From the NCBI GenBank assembly GCA_905250885.1, contig CAJNOQ010002829.1:1-22477 (forward strand): DNA of 22,477 nt, read 5' to 3'. A program made the translations under genes and the position numbers. Under the pieces are notes generated by a model that was not told where the DNA came from, did no database searches, and worked only from the letters and a program-made list of their open reading frames with translations. Below, piece by piece: positions 8,906-21,313 of this stretch (position 1 is the first letter of the stretch; each line of letters opens with the position of its first letter). This DNA is from Didymodactylos carnosus. Its lineage: Eukaryota > Rotifera > Eurotatoria > Philodinida > Philodinidae.

Positions 8906-10285
8906 GCAGTATATGCATGTCAACATAGTCTATGTAGGATAGAAGCATTAGTACCAGCTAGTGTTCTGTTGTTATTGTCCATTTCAATTTTGATGAATTG
9001 AAAGAAACTTTGAGAGAAATAGATGGATTTATAACTTTCAGCTTATTTGTGTAGCTATCGTATTAAGTTTGTGGTTGACATAGAGAGCACCAGTAAAATA
9101 AGACACATTTATTCGTATTAGCTTTTTGCAGCAGTTTCTTTTATTATTGTTTAAGCTTCTTTTTTTTCTCTTTCCACTCTCTCATCTAGCTTTTGACAGA
9201 AAATGTGAGTGTTCACATGATGATCATTAAAAAGATGACCACTGTCTGCCGCGTGCAAAAGTACATTCAACTTTGGATTTGAATTTTGAAAACGAGGAAT
9301 GACATGAAAAATCTGAACAAGCTCGTTATATACTGTACACTCTGGTCATCGACTGAAGTCATCATTTTACATCCGAACGTCGGATTATCAAATTATCGAC
9401 TTCTAGAAAATATAACTTATCTTGGATGATGAGCAAAACATTCTATGTAACCTATTATGCTGTAGATGGTATAGGCCCATAAGACTTTTTTCGTTTGAAA
9501 CGGTGGTATAGATCCACGTTGTGTTTTAGAAAGTAGAAAATTACATTTTTTTAAATTTTAAATAACCTATTTGATTAAAGAAAAACACTTCATTCTAAAT
9601 TTTTTAGCCTCGCTACCAAAATATCACCTCTAGCATCATGGAAAACAATCGCGAGTTATGATGAAAATTTTATCTTTCCTGAAACATTCCAGTAGCAGAT
9701 TTAGAGCGTGTTGTCGTTACCATAATAGTAGAAACGCATCTTCTATATAAAAAATTCAATTTCTCTCTGTAACCTTTAGTGCTGCTCAGAAATCTAAACG
9801 AGCTATCTATTATAGCTAATAATTTATGAATATTTTTTCTCATGTGGGCTTCGACAGATGTAATGAACTATAGAATAAAAAGCACTTCATAATTGAATCT
9901 TTAGTATAATAATAATCATTGTCATTTTCCAGAGATAGATATTAAAGGCGAAATGTAAACGAAGGAACAACCAGGTGACTATTATGCATCTGAAATCTGT
10001 TAGAGAAAAACTTGAAGAGTATTGTTTAGATAAATGTCATAATCAAATATTCTTCAACGACATAGAGAATCGTGTGTTCTTTTTATCTGTTTTGACGTTT
10101 AGTACGGGTGTCAGAATAAAAATGTCAAATAGTGCAAATATATGAATGCTCTTATTTTTATCTAAATGATTACATAAATTTCTTGAATCTATTTGTGATA
10201 TGTTCTAGTCGATCAGCGAAGATGATATTTTCGTCTGAAATATCTTGTCAGATATTATTTTAAGTATTTGCATTATGCTCACTAA

Positions 10286-10308
10286 TACACACACACACAC
10301 ATACACAC
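10286..10308 (+). repeat. AC dinucleotide microsatellite
   Basis: About eleven AC units with one AT interruption near the right end. Confidence 0.8.
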
Positions 10309-10700
10309 GAATAATATCGATGGATAAACTAAAATCAAACTGTCTGATAGTACAAAAGCTTTGTATTTTTATTCTTTCAAGTTAAGCTTTTATTTTTTTC
10401 ATAAGTTATAATTACTACTGTTTAAAAATTATTTTACTTTCACTGTTACTATGTAAAACGTAAAGCGTCGTAAACTGCTTTTTTTCTATTATATGGTAAA
10501 CACTAGAGTACTATGTCATTTCTCTAATTGTAGAGGAGAAAGTACGGTAGATCATCCTTGATAAAACAAAGGTTTGAATTAAGGCTGTTAAAGAAATGTA
10601 AGATATCGTCTACTATAGATATGATTATTTACTGTTCGATATTTCAAAGTAGGTTTCAATTTTTGAAGTAGCAATGTAGAAGTGCTCACTTATTTTATAT

Positions 10701-10722
10701 TGTGTGTGTATGTGTGTGTGTG
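10701..10722 (+). repeat. TG dinucleotide microsatellite
   Basis: About ten TG units with one TA interruption. It is the complement of the AC tract at 10286, so the two could pair. Confidence 0.8.
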
Positions 10723-11424
10723 AGCAGATTACACAAAGATAGAATAGACACAAAATCATTTTTTTAAAATTCCTTTCAAGAACTCAAACTTACATCATCG
10801 GCAAACAACAAAAAACAAAAAAAAAAATGATGCACTGCTAACTAATGTGTTATAAACAAACACTGAAGAATTTTAAAGAGGGTGGAACAGAAAAAACCAA
10901 CAATTTTTTTACTAATTTATGTAGTTAAATATTTTTTATTGTTTTCTACATCATTTCGAGGACCTTTATCGCAGTTTATTTTTAAAAATAATCGTTAAAT
11001 TCGTTCGATTTGAATATTTTTTCTTTAAAAAAAATATATTCATATTATGATGTTACGCTCAAAACAAATATCTTCTTCGTATTTAATATCCAAAAAAAAA
11101 TTGTCATTTCTAAATATTTTTCAATCATTTATTTATTTAAATTAAACTTATTTGAAGTTCTAGATTTTTTGTTCGATATAGATCGGTCATTTGTTTTTTA
11201 ACAATGAAAATCGAATAGTTAACAAGATAGATGAGAAAAGAGAAGTTAAGAATCTAAAATTTGAAAAATTTTATTTTTTGATATGACTTCTATCTCTTTA
11301 ATAGAGTATTCTATTACTTTAATAGTTAATTCAATGTTAGTATTGTTTAACTGGCTCTTTCTACACATAATATGGACAATATTTGAATTTCGAAAAAATT
11401 TATCTTGTTTTCTAAAAATAAAAA

Positions 11425-11520
11425 AAAGTATGATAACAATAACGCTATTTAATTTCATTATTTTATTTTAATTAATTAAAATGAAATTAAATAAATAGCA
11501 CTACTGTTATTGCACTTTTC
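11425..11520. repeat. Imperfect long palindrome
   Basis: The left arm, about 11425-11470 (AAAAAAGTATGATAACAATA, then GCTATTTAATTTCATT), is mirrored by the right arm at about 11473-11520. In complement the right arm reads AAAAGTGCAATAACAGTAGT, then GCTATTTATTTAATTTCATT. The centre is near TTAATTAATT at 11470. Small gaps break the pairing. Two minus- and plus-strand open frames here mirror each other because of the palindrome and are not genes. Confidence 0.55.
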
Positions 11521-13444
11521 ATTCTAAAATTATTACTCATTAATCGATATAATATTGGCTTTTTGTATTTTCTCATTTATTCCTCCTGGAGTTTTGTGAG
11601 AGATGTATATCATTTATTCTTCATTCTCAGTTTTATGTAATAGTTCATTAAAACACACTATGAGGTGCAATCGAATGAAAAAAGAATATCATTCTATATT
11701 TGTGTGCGTTCTTTCTACAAATGGACAAGGTAAATATATATGTCGTTCATTTAGATGCAGCTGTTCTTTTCTGTTCATACGGTATATATATATATGGGAC
11801 ATTTTTTTTAATGAATAAATATAGACTTCTTTATTCTCTAGGTTTTTTTTTTAGAATAGAGTGTTGATTCAAAAAAAGAAAAGTCAGAATCTTTTTTACT
11901 TTATATTTCTTTTCTTTTTTTTATATGAATTAATGAGCCAAAAAGTTGATCTAACGTGCTTTTAATCAATATCTATTGTAACAGTTAATTACATTTGAGT
12001 AGTAGAGATATAACTTATATTTTGAAAAAATTGTTTAGAAAGAGTAAATATTCAAAGAAGAAAGACATAGGTAAAAAGAGATTTCTTTTATATATATATA
12101 TATATATACAAATTTATATATTGAAATGGGCGTTGTACCAAACAGGCTTGTATACATGTCTAAATTTTATGTTACATTTTTTTAGCGGAGACAATTGATT
12201 TTTATTCTTATTTAGTTAAAACGGTCTATTATATTTGTTTATTGATCTATGTTTCCTTATCATTCCATATAGTTTTTAAAGAGAGTGTTTCATCTTATTG
12301 CTAACCATAAGTCATTGACAAGATGAAGAATAGAAGAAAAACAAAAGAAATAAAAATGAATAACAGATTGTTTCCTTGTAATTCTATTTATCAGATTAGA
12401 TTAGATTTGGCGGCAATCTTATCATTTTTCCTTCTAATGTTATTTTTCATGTCATTGTAATTATTTTTTTTTTGTTCTGAAGTTTAAAGCAGGTCAATTA
12501 TATATTTTGTATGAAGATTTTTTGAATCAGATCTTTCAGTACTAACATAATAACGTCAAAAATCACCTCTATCTACTAAATAGCAGAACACTATGAGATA
12601 TGACGTTATATTATCTTTTTTGTTTGCAAATGAGAATGGATCAAATAAATGTGTGAAATATGCCGAAACATATCCATATTCCACGTCAATCTACATGCTT
12701 ATATGTTTATGAAGTTCATTTCTAATACTAATACTCAATCTAATTAGGCAATTTCTAGTAGCATAAGTCTAATATGTTTTTCATCTTTGTCCTCTTTCGT
12801 TTATCATCACTTGTTCATTAAAAACTACTCATTTGAATTGTTTTGTACATATATACACATAAACGCTTATCGATATGATGATGATGATTTTAACGTAATT
12901 AAGCGAAACTCGAAACAATGCCTATTATTACTATTATTGTATATATATATACTCTCTTCCGGCTTTTTTGTGTATACTAATATTTTTCTATCACATAGTT
13001 TGTTTCTCTCTTTCTCTTTCTCTCTCTTTCTCTCGCTCTCTTTCTCTACCCTTTTATTATACATACTTTGTTTTTTCCCTTAAAAATATTTTTTTTTAAT
13101 GATTGACCGATGAATAAAACGTGTGTGCCTCAATCCTATACAAAGTGTGTTGTTTCTTCTCTATCTCTCTTTCTCACTCTCTCTCTCTTCATCTCACATA
13201 GTAATTGTCGATATGTATGTATGTACAACTGTATGAGTAACAAAAGAGAAATAACCACAAGCAGAAAAATAAGAAGAGAGACTAGTAATAGTAACAAAAA
13301 AAAAAAGATTTTACATATTATTTTTTTCTAGATTTCTTTATTTTTTTGCTCAATTTTAAAAATTGATATGTTTGATTTATTAGTCTACTATTGTTTATCA
13401 CCACTGTTAATTATCATTTAAAATTATGAGAGCTATATGGAAAT
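11521..13444. other. A+T-rich region upstream of the FERM gene, with microsatellites
   Basis: No supported exon. TA tracts are at 11782-11795, 12088-12109 and 12939-12952. Pyrimidine tracts are at 13003-13048 and 13152-13193, within 450 bases of the FERM start codon. The gene's promoter and 5' untranslated region should be here; no core promoter motif is certain. All open frames in this stretch look like low-complexity products. Confidence 0.4.
13003..13048 (+). repeat. TC-rich pyrimidine tract upstream of the FERM gene
   Basis: Runs of CTCTTT and CTCTCT, almost purely pyrimidine. A second tract with a few interruptions follows at 13152-13193. Such tracts are common near animal promoters, but a regulatory role here is only a guess. 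Confidence 0.6.
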
Positions 13445-16400
13445 ATGGCATCTCGACTAATACGTTTTTTCACTCGTCAAACAACCAACACAATTAATAA
13501 CAACAATCATATTAATAAGCATTATACGAAACATGGAAAACATAATGATAATACTCTTGAATTAATTACAACAAAAACTTCCTCGAATATTATTAAAAAT
13601 GGTTTAGTATGCACTGTGGTTTTTCTTGATGGAGAAGATGTGAATTTTGAAGTTGATGTAAGTATATAAAAAAACAAAAACAAAAACAACAACAGAACAT
13701 ATTTTATTATTTTATTCGAAATCAGACATATTTTTCTAGTTAGAACAGTTGAATATTGTTTTTATAGTAGCTAATAAGCAGCTTGACATCTTTGATCGCT
13801 CTTCTTCTTTTTCACATTATAGACGTATCGTTTTCTACAAGCTAAAATCTTGTTATAAGAATATAACCGATAGATATTTTGTGTCATTGAAGTTCTTATT
13901 GACTCGTATAATTATAGAATAATGGATAAATCTTTTATCCTATAATTGATTCTAATTGACCAAATCCAAATACTACGTGTTATTTTGTCTAATTTTTTAA
14001 CAAACTTAAAATTTATGATCTAAAAATAGAACAAGTAGAATTTATTGTTGAACTGTGCTAATCAGAAGTAGTAGTAGTAGTAGTAGTAACACATTCGTTT
14101 ACTATCCATAATTGTGTATCATTGATATTTTATCTTCTAATGATAATAAAAAGCGGATGTTTTAGTCATGATAGATAGTAGGATAACAGAAACTTCATTA
14201 GTATGATGAAGTATTTTTATTAGAAAAACATTAGTCACTAGTTACGAACTGTGTAACATAGTTATAGATATTAGAAAATGTCTGATCTAGTATCAGACTT
14301 TCTTCGTATATATATATATATATACATGAACCACGTACGATATACTTTTTTGTTTTAAAAAGCGTTAGTTGTCTTGCTCTACATACACTTGACCTTATTT
14401 ATTTTATATGTATGTATTCAAAAAGTAAAAGTAGTGGTAGTGAAAGTCTACTAGAATATATTTAAGAAAGAGAAAGATCAAATGTTCATATACATAAATA
14501 TACAGATATACAGAGCCAGGTGTTGTCATGCATATGGATTGTACAAAAAAAAAAAAAAAAAAGAAAAAAAAAGAGAAAAGAATAGATGACGATTGTTATT
14601 CTTATGTGTGTTGCGCATTTTGATCCAATTTCGTGACACTGTATGGTATATCAGAATTATTCATATTTCTTCTTTTATGCTGTGAACAAATTGAACATTT
14701 GAAATGATATAAATTTTATTTATTCAATAGTTGAAGAAACAAAAAAAAGCATTTATAAAAACTGACTAGTATACTCCAGGAAGTGTAATTTCAGATTAAT
14801 GAATTAGAAGATATTTGATTCCAAAAATTCTTTGATGTATAAAAGATTGCTATCAATTGTATAATTTTCTTTTGTTAAGTTACAAGTATGTTCTAGAACT
14901 ACTTTCAACAGAGTTTTCAATTTGATTATCCTCTCTTTTCATGTTAGTATAAGTTAATTTTACTTAAGCGATTTTATTTGATTACTGATCGTTCATTTTA
15001 CTCACCTAAAAGAAGAAAAGACGACATATATACGATTACATTTTCTTATTATTATTTGTTGAGAAATGTAAAGTGATGTGTATTATTTGTGTTCTAACAA
15101 ATAAGGAATGTGTGATAATCCAATTTCATTTTGTGTATGTGTACCGTGTAGGTACAGATAATTACGTCACACAATTTTTTGTACTTTTTATTCATATATT
15201 TAACTAAATCGTAGAGGAAATATCAATTTTTGTTTTTTTTTCTCCCCGTGAACTTCCTCTGATTATAGGCGTTGATCGTCAATCATCATTTATTGATCTT
15301 ATTTGAATAACATTGAGAAATGCAAATGCGATTTAAATTAATAATGCGTGTCTTTTCAATAATGATCTTTTTCAATTTCATTTTAAAATTGATAATTATT
15401 CAAAAAAGGTCAACTTTTTATGCGTGAAAAAAAACGCACACCCGGTTTTGAGATCAATTACCGCGTAAACATAATGATAAACGTTTATTGTCTTTTATAC
15501 CTACAACAAAATATAAAATTTTATCTCAGATTTTTTGATGAAACAATTCCAGTATTTAATCGTACTTAAGTAGTACTTACACAAGATATAATTTCAAAGT
15601 TTTAGCCTTAACTATTATTTCCTTTCTGGAATGTAACACAATTAGAATCAAACATAATTGTTTATTTTCAACTGTTTTGAATGTCTGTATATCAAATCCG
15701 GTATAATACAAGCATATAATCAAAACAGATCAAATGAAATGAATGTAGTTAGAGTTTAATCTTGAATTGGAGTCAGATAAGTATGTCTTTCACATATTTC
15801 CTCTTTCTATCTCAATTGATATTTTCAGCAAAAGGGCAGAAGTATAAAATGCGTCGTAGAAACTGATGTTTGGCAAAAATAAACTGTAAAATGCTGAGTT
15901 ATAGAGTTAGCAGTATTGACTAATAAAGACAAAAAGTAATCATACTAGGGAGTTATTTTAGAAAATGTACCATCACATCGTTTTGAACGTAGAATTTGAA
16001 TTGCTTTTATTTTTTGTATACACGAATTCTATGGAAAATTGTCCTAATTGTAAGGAAAATGGAGAATATTTGTATTATTACTAGCCAAACAACTCGTACA
16101 TATTTTCATAATGCAGTTTGCTATTTCGATACAACTTTAATTAACATAAAAGTTCATAATCTAAAATTTTACTTAATTTACAAGAATCCGTATGAAATAA
16201 TTGTAAGATATTTTTTTAGTGTTATCTTTGACAGTTGCCCATGTAAAAATGAAAAGACTTATAAGCACTTTTCCATTAAAACAAGTTGAATAAAGTAACT
16301 TTTTCAGCTTATTTTTGAAAAAAATTACTTGTAAGTGAATTTTTGAACGTTGATAATGAAGACTCAAATTGAGTTGTCAAGGTCTAAGCAAAATAATGAC

Positions 16401-19400
16401 TATGAGTGTAAAATAACAGTATAATGTTAGTCAATAGTCGACTTTTTATAATAGGAAATTTTGAACTTATTAGAGAGTGTAAGTCTGTTTTTCATACATT
16501 ACGTATTAAAATACTTTAAAATTTTGAATATTTGACGTTTAAAGAAAGAAAATTTTCGATAACTTTCATTTCATAAAAAAAATACTTAATAAGAATTTTT
16601 GTTTGTTTGTTTTAGCGTAAAGCAATTGGAAAAATTTTATATGATAAAGTTTTTAGTCAAAGTGATATAATTGAAAAAGACTATTTTGGTTTACAATACA
16701 CTGATACACATAATGTTCAAGTAATATATTTTGAGTGTTTGATGATGTATTGGTTAAAATAGATGATTAATTTTTCTTTTAGCATTGGTTGGATTCGTCT
16801 AAGTGCATAAAAAATCAATGTAAAAGTATGTGTTGAGTGTTTTTTTCTCTAATTTTCACTATTCAAGTGTTTATTTTTAGTTGGTCCACCATATACATTC
16901 CGCTTACGTATTAAATTTTATGCGTCAGAACCACAGACTTTACATGAAGAGCTAACAAGGTATAATGAAACACACAAGTATTAAAAATAATATAAAGGAT
17001 CCATCTTCGGGTTCTATTTAGATATTTATTTGTTCTACAATTAAAAGATGATGTAAGAACAGGTAAATTAGAATGTCCTCTTGATGTAAGCATCGATTTA
17101 GCTGCATTAGCACTTCAAGGTAAATAAAAGTAGTAAATCTTTTTAATCAGTTATTTCTGAATGAATTTGTTATTTACAGCTGAATTAGGCGATTATGTTT
17201 CAATTGAACATTCAGCCGAAACTGTATCGGAGTTTCGTTTTATACCGGATGGAAGACAAACAGAAGAAGTTGAAGAAGCAATTATCCAGAAATGGAAAAC
17301 TTATCAGTATGTAATGTGTTTGCTCTTTATGTGTTTGATCTTTCCTACATAATTTTTATTCCCTTTTCTTCTAACAAGGAATTTAACGCCTGCTGATGCT
17401 GAAATACAATATTTGAATAGAGCAAAATGGCTTGAAAATTATGGTGTAGATTTACATACAGTATTGGTAGGAAGAAATATCTTCACTAATTTTGAATTTA
17501 TATTTTGAATTCATTAATTTTATCTTTATTTTCTTCTTAGGGACGAGATGGTATGGAATATCGTTTAGGATTGACACCGACTGGAATTTTAGTATTTGAA
17601 AATAAACAAAAAATTGGTCTATTTTTCTGGTATGTTTTTTTGTTATTGCAAATATAACTGTTGAATTGTAAATAGTTTTTTCAATTGATTATTCTAGGCC
17701 AAAAATAACTAAATTAGATTTCAAACATAAGAAACTAACAGTTGTTGTGGTAGAAGATGATGATAACGATCCAAGTCTTCAACGAGATCATACATTTATA
17801 TTTCGTTTATATGATGAAAAACAATGTAAACATTTGTGGAAATGTGCAGTAGAATATCATGGATTTTTTCGATGTATTAAACCACCAAAAACAAAATTAA
17901 ATACTCGAGAAAATTTTACTAGAATGGGATCTCGATTTCGATTTAGGTAAATTATTTTTAAATTTTTTTCATAGTCTATTCTAAATATCATTAAATTTTT
18001 TTTTGTTTTATTAGTGGTCGAACAGAGGCACAAAGTGCAACAGTAAATTTAACTCGTCGTAGTGCTAATTTTGAACGACGACCATCCCAAAGATTTTCGA
18101 GACGTGCTTCCTATGCCATACGAAAGAAATTACAAGAACAAGCACGTTTAAAAGAACAAGAAGATGAAAGATTAAAAAAATTAAAAATTGAACAAGAAGC
18201 AAAATTAGAAGAAAATACTGCAGGAAAAAAATCACCTGAGTAAGCATACTTGATATATATCTGTAATTCGTATAACTTGTTTTTATTGTATATTCAGACA
18301 TAAAAATCCATCATCATCCACTCATGATTTAACATTATCATCATCGAGCAAACGTCCATCTTCCTGGTCATCATCACAAAAAAATTTAAATTTATCAGCA
18401 TCACAACGTTTGGATAATTTAATACAAGGTGTTAACGTTGCTAGTGAAACGACAAAACAATTATCACAAGATTTATTGATAAATACTAAAGGTAAGAAAC
18501 TGCTAATTTTTATAAAATAACTTTAACTAAGTAATGTTGTTATTTCCGTTTAGATAATGAATCAATCTCAAAGAAAAATTCAACATCTCTCGTAGTTTCT
18601 ACAGTGCCACCTCCTCCAATACCTCCGAGACAACCGAAAGATGATAAACAACATCAACCGATATTATTCAATAATCCGCTGAAAACAAATATTAAAAGTT
18701 ATTGTCTTGAAAATTCGATTAAAAACAAACGTATATTACATATAAAATTTTCTTATTACGTTCATACAATTATTTGATGATTTTATTCAATCTTTTTTCA
18801 TTTTAGATTCGAAAGAAACGAATAATTTAACCGTTAAAGTAGAACCAGAAATAAACGGCAATAATACAGCAATAAACGATGATAATAATGAAAGTTTATT
18901 GATAAAAATTTCACCACAACATAATGTTAACGGTCCATCAACAAATGGGTATGTTTTTTCCTTTTGACCAACGTATTACAAGAGTTATGTTTGTTTTCTT
19001 TTTTTCTTTTAGTCACATTCGTTCATCCATCTCACCGCCCGCAAGAAATTTAATTTCAATGAGTCCACCTAAATTCTCGTTGAAAGATGAGTTTCCGTTC
19101 GACAATGTACCACAACCTTCTTTTGTGGTTAAAGTAAGAATCTTTTTTTAGCTTTACAATATCACTTTTGAAATTTGCTACATGTTTATTCAGCTAAATA
19201 GTGTTCAAAATTTAATCGATTCTAAAAGTGCTGGTAGTAGTAGTAACAGCAGCAGCAGCATTGGTAAAATGAATTTACTAAAAAAATTTCCACTATTAAA
19301 TACACCGATACCAGAATTTGCTATATTAAATCGTGCTAGAACATCATCATCATCGAATAATAATCGAGCCTACGATAATATCTTAAACTATTCACTATTC

Positions 19401-20284
19401 GACATTGATGGTGTTTACAGTCGATTTAATTTTCCAAGGAAACAACACACACTACCTTGCAATAATAAAACACAATTTCATATGAAATGTGCTAATTATG
19501 ACAATTTATCCTATCTCGTTGTTGATTCAACAAAAAATCTTCGTAATTGTGCTGCTGCTGCTACGACAATTACTAGTGACTACACTGATGATAAACGTGA
19601 GTTAAATGCATGTGAATGAAATGCGATAATTGCATGCAAATGATTGTTTTATTAAAGATTATTCCGTTTTTTGGTTTGAAGTGTTTGAATACTTATCGAC
19701 AATTCATTTAAAATTGACTAAAACAGATTGAGGTGAAACAGTTTATAACACCAAATACGCTGTGTGAACCACTTAGAAAATGTTGTGCGAAATAGCGTCT
19801 GTTATTTCATAAATGGTAACTCCTTTAGTCTGCTGGATTTTAAATATAAATTGTTGCAGTGTTGATTTTTCTATTAACATGGAATTTATATATCTATCGT
19901 TATTTAGGAAACACGTTTTTGCAGCGAAGCCATTTCACCAAATAAAAATAACATCAATAATCTACCTCTAACTTCTCCTACTTCTAATTTGAATATGAAT
20001 CGAAATATTAATTATAATAGCAATAATCGTACGTATTGAAGTTTAAAAGTAAATACATTTATTTTCATTTTTTGTTTTTCTTATTTAATTTAGTTCAACA
20101 ATCAGATAAACCTGTTATTGTTACACGAACATTAAGTACGTCAAATAGCCGTAATGCTTCAGCGACAATTGTTCAATCATGTCATAATACTAATAACAGC
20201 GCTAGTACATCGTGTTCAACATCATTATCTTCTCATCACTCTCGTACGTCTATTCAACATCAACCAATTACAACAGAGTTATGA
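13445..20284 (+). CDS. FERM-domain cortical scaffold, EPB41L5/Yurt-like
   Basis: Seventeen in-phase exons encode 880 residues: 13445-13657, 16616-16720, 16783-16825, 16881-16959, 17022-17119, 17180-17306, 17379-17466, 17541-17629, 17698-17946, 18015-18239, 18298-18491, 18554-18730, 18807-18948, 19013-19133, 19194-19596, 19930-20028 and 20094-20284. The FERM domain covers about 54-350 (F1 with [11 protein letters not shown] and [10 protein letters not shown]2 with [11 protein letters not shown] and AELGDY; F3 with [20 protein letters not shown] and [12 protein letters not shown]). The FERM-adjacent region follows (GSRFRFSGRTEAQ at 358-370, [12 protein letters not shown] at 383-394), as in EPB41L5/EPB41L4B/Yurt. 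Then come a charged helix (about 400-432), an SH3-type PPPIPPR and a Ser/Asn-rich tail ending TTEL, as I recall for human EPB41L5 (733 residues). Family members act at the lateral membrane in Crumbs-linked epithelial polarity and adhesion. The ATG at 13445 is the first in frame, and [11 protein letters not shown] resembles the relatives' basic start. Confidence 0.93.
14067..14088 (+). repeat. AGT trinucleotide microsatellite
   Basis: Seven AGT units inside the first intron of the FERM gene. Confidence 0.8.
14306..14325 (+). repeat. TA dinucleotide microsatellite
   Basis: About nine TA units flanked by G and C inside the first intron. Confidence 0.8.
14544..14580 (+). repeat. A-rich tract in the first intron
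   Basis: A run of 18 or so A bases, then A runs broken by single G bases. It could be the poly(A) tail of an old retroposed copy, but no body of such an element is recognised upstream and no flanking duplication was seen. Confidence 0.6.
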
Positions 20285-21072
20285 AATCCATAGCCGTCCT
20301 TTTAACCTCTATGAGGTTCGTGTCATTTTGAAAAATCTTTGTAATTAAAATCTGTTTTTTTTTCTCGTAAGGTGCTATAATTGAATAATTGCTACAATTT
20401 ACGTCCTGAACTTTTTTTTAAGCATTTTTTTGTATTAATTCTGAAATCTTTTTTATCCTTGTGTTCAGATAGGAACAGATAAATGTGTTTTTTATACTGT
20501 CTTCATTCTTCTCGTCAACATTTGCAGATAGAAAAATTAATGAATTTATTTGCCTTTTTTTTCTCTGTACATTTTTATAAAATGAATGTATGTCTGTTTG
20601 TTTTAATATCTGAAACGATTTTCTTTTTATGTGAATAAATGAAATGTGTTTTTTTCTCTTTTTCAATATAAGCCGTCGTCGAATAAAACAGAATACGTCA
20701 TAATATTGGATGTGATCGATTCTATGAAGATACTTCTACTTGTGTAATGATCCACATATTGTACGTGAAAGTAACCGGGTTTGGAATTAAAGAAGTTTTT
20801 GTTTTGAGTAAGAGAGAAAGAAGAAGAAACATCGAACAACACATGTTATTATTAAGCCTAAAAATAGTATGAATATGGATCATTCGGCCTTTTCGTCAAT
20901 TATAAAGTAAAGGTGTTGGGTATGCGTATGAAAGTAGTACGATTTGGCAGTTATATACGAATAATTGATTTCTATTAAAAAAAGAAAAATGCTAGAGAAA
21001 TAGCAGTGTAAAAAACAGAAAAATAAGGCTTCAACAATACAAACAAACGCTAACAACTTTAAAAAATAAATT
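20285..21072. other. 3' flank of the FERM gene and intergenic DNA
   Basis: The 3' untranslated region should begin at 20285. AATAAA occurs at 20634-20639 (350 bases after the stop) and again in CGAATAAAAC near 20684; either could be used. Minus-strand open frames at 20418-20666 and 20880-21131 resemble no family. Confidence 0.4.
20634..20639 (+). promoter_or_regulatory. Candidate poly(A) signal of the FERM gene
   Basis: A perfect AATAAA, followed within 30 bases by a T-rich stretch as expected downstream of a cleavage site. A second AATAAA lies about 50 bases further on. Confidence 0.4.
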
Positions 21073-21260
21073 GGGTCACCAGTCAGTAAAATCGTCTCAG
21101 TAGGTAAAAGAGATCCATATAGACAGGTCATGGTTCACCAGGCCATTTCTTTCTGTAACTCGGAGACACACTACCACTGGGTCACTGACCTACTGACGGC
21201 ACAGTTTCCTCAATTTCCTTAGTGAATAAAACGGATCCATTTAGATGGGTCGCTCAGTAG
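21073..21260. repeat. Short degenerate repeats before the LINE
   Basis: GGGTCAC recurs at 21073 and 21179. A longer pair, AGATCCATATAGACAGGTCA (21111) and GGATCCATTTAGATGGGTCG (21233), lies about 122 bases apart. Words of the type TCACTGACCTACTGAC recur in both orientations. The DNA is noticeably richer in G and C than its flanks. It may be a duplicated part of an older element. Confidence 0.45.
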
Positions 21261-21313
21261 ATCGCTGACTTACTTTATCTTGTACAATGCATTAAATCTG
21301 TATCTGAATATAT

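Larger units (their letters stand above)
8914..11424. other. Long A+T-rich intergenic region
   Basis: No supported exon. It contains an AC microsatellite at 10286-10308 and a TG microsatellite at 10701-10722. These two form a weak inverted pair about 400 bases apart. Open frames such as 11010-11201 are A+T-driven, rich in Phe, Ile, Lys and Asn, with no family resemblance. Confidence 0.4.
13658..16615 (+). other. Long first intron of the FERM gene
   Basis: The intron is 2,958 bases (GTAAGT...TTTTAG), against 55-76 for 14 of the other 15. It holds an AGT trinucleotide tract (14067-14088), a TA tract (14306-14325) and an A-rich tract (14544-14580). Open frames at 15996-16367 on both strands are A+T-driven. 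I found no nested gene or non-coding RNA. First introns often carry enhancers, and its size would fit that, but no specific element is visible. Confidence 0.8.

Noticed and set aside
8723..9001. Plus-strand open frame of 92 codons, hydrophobic at its end
   Set aside because: It overlaps the hAT-like terminus, whose repeated words explain most of it.
11246..11471. Mirrored open frames on both strands
   Set aside because: They lie against the palindrome and are products of A+T-rich symmetric DNA.
12787..13331. Several open frames rich in Ser, Leu and Phe or in Lys and Glu
   Set aside because: They translate pyrimidine microsatellites and are not genes.
15996..16367. Open frames on both strands inside the first FERM intron
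   Set aside because: No family resemblance, no splice sites in phase with the FERM exons, and typical composition of A+T-rich intron DNA.
20154..20348. Second plus-strand open frame in the last FERM exon
   Set aside because: It is a shadow frame; the TTEL frame is in phase with the preceding exon.
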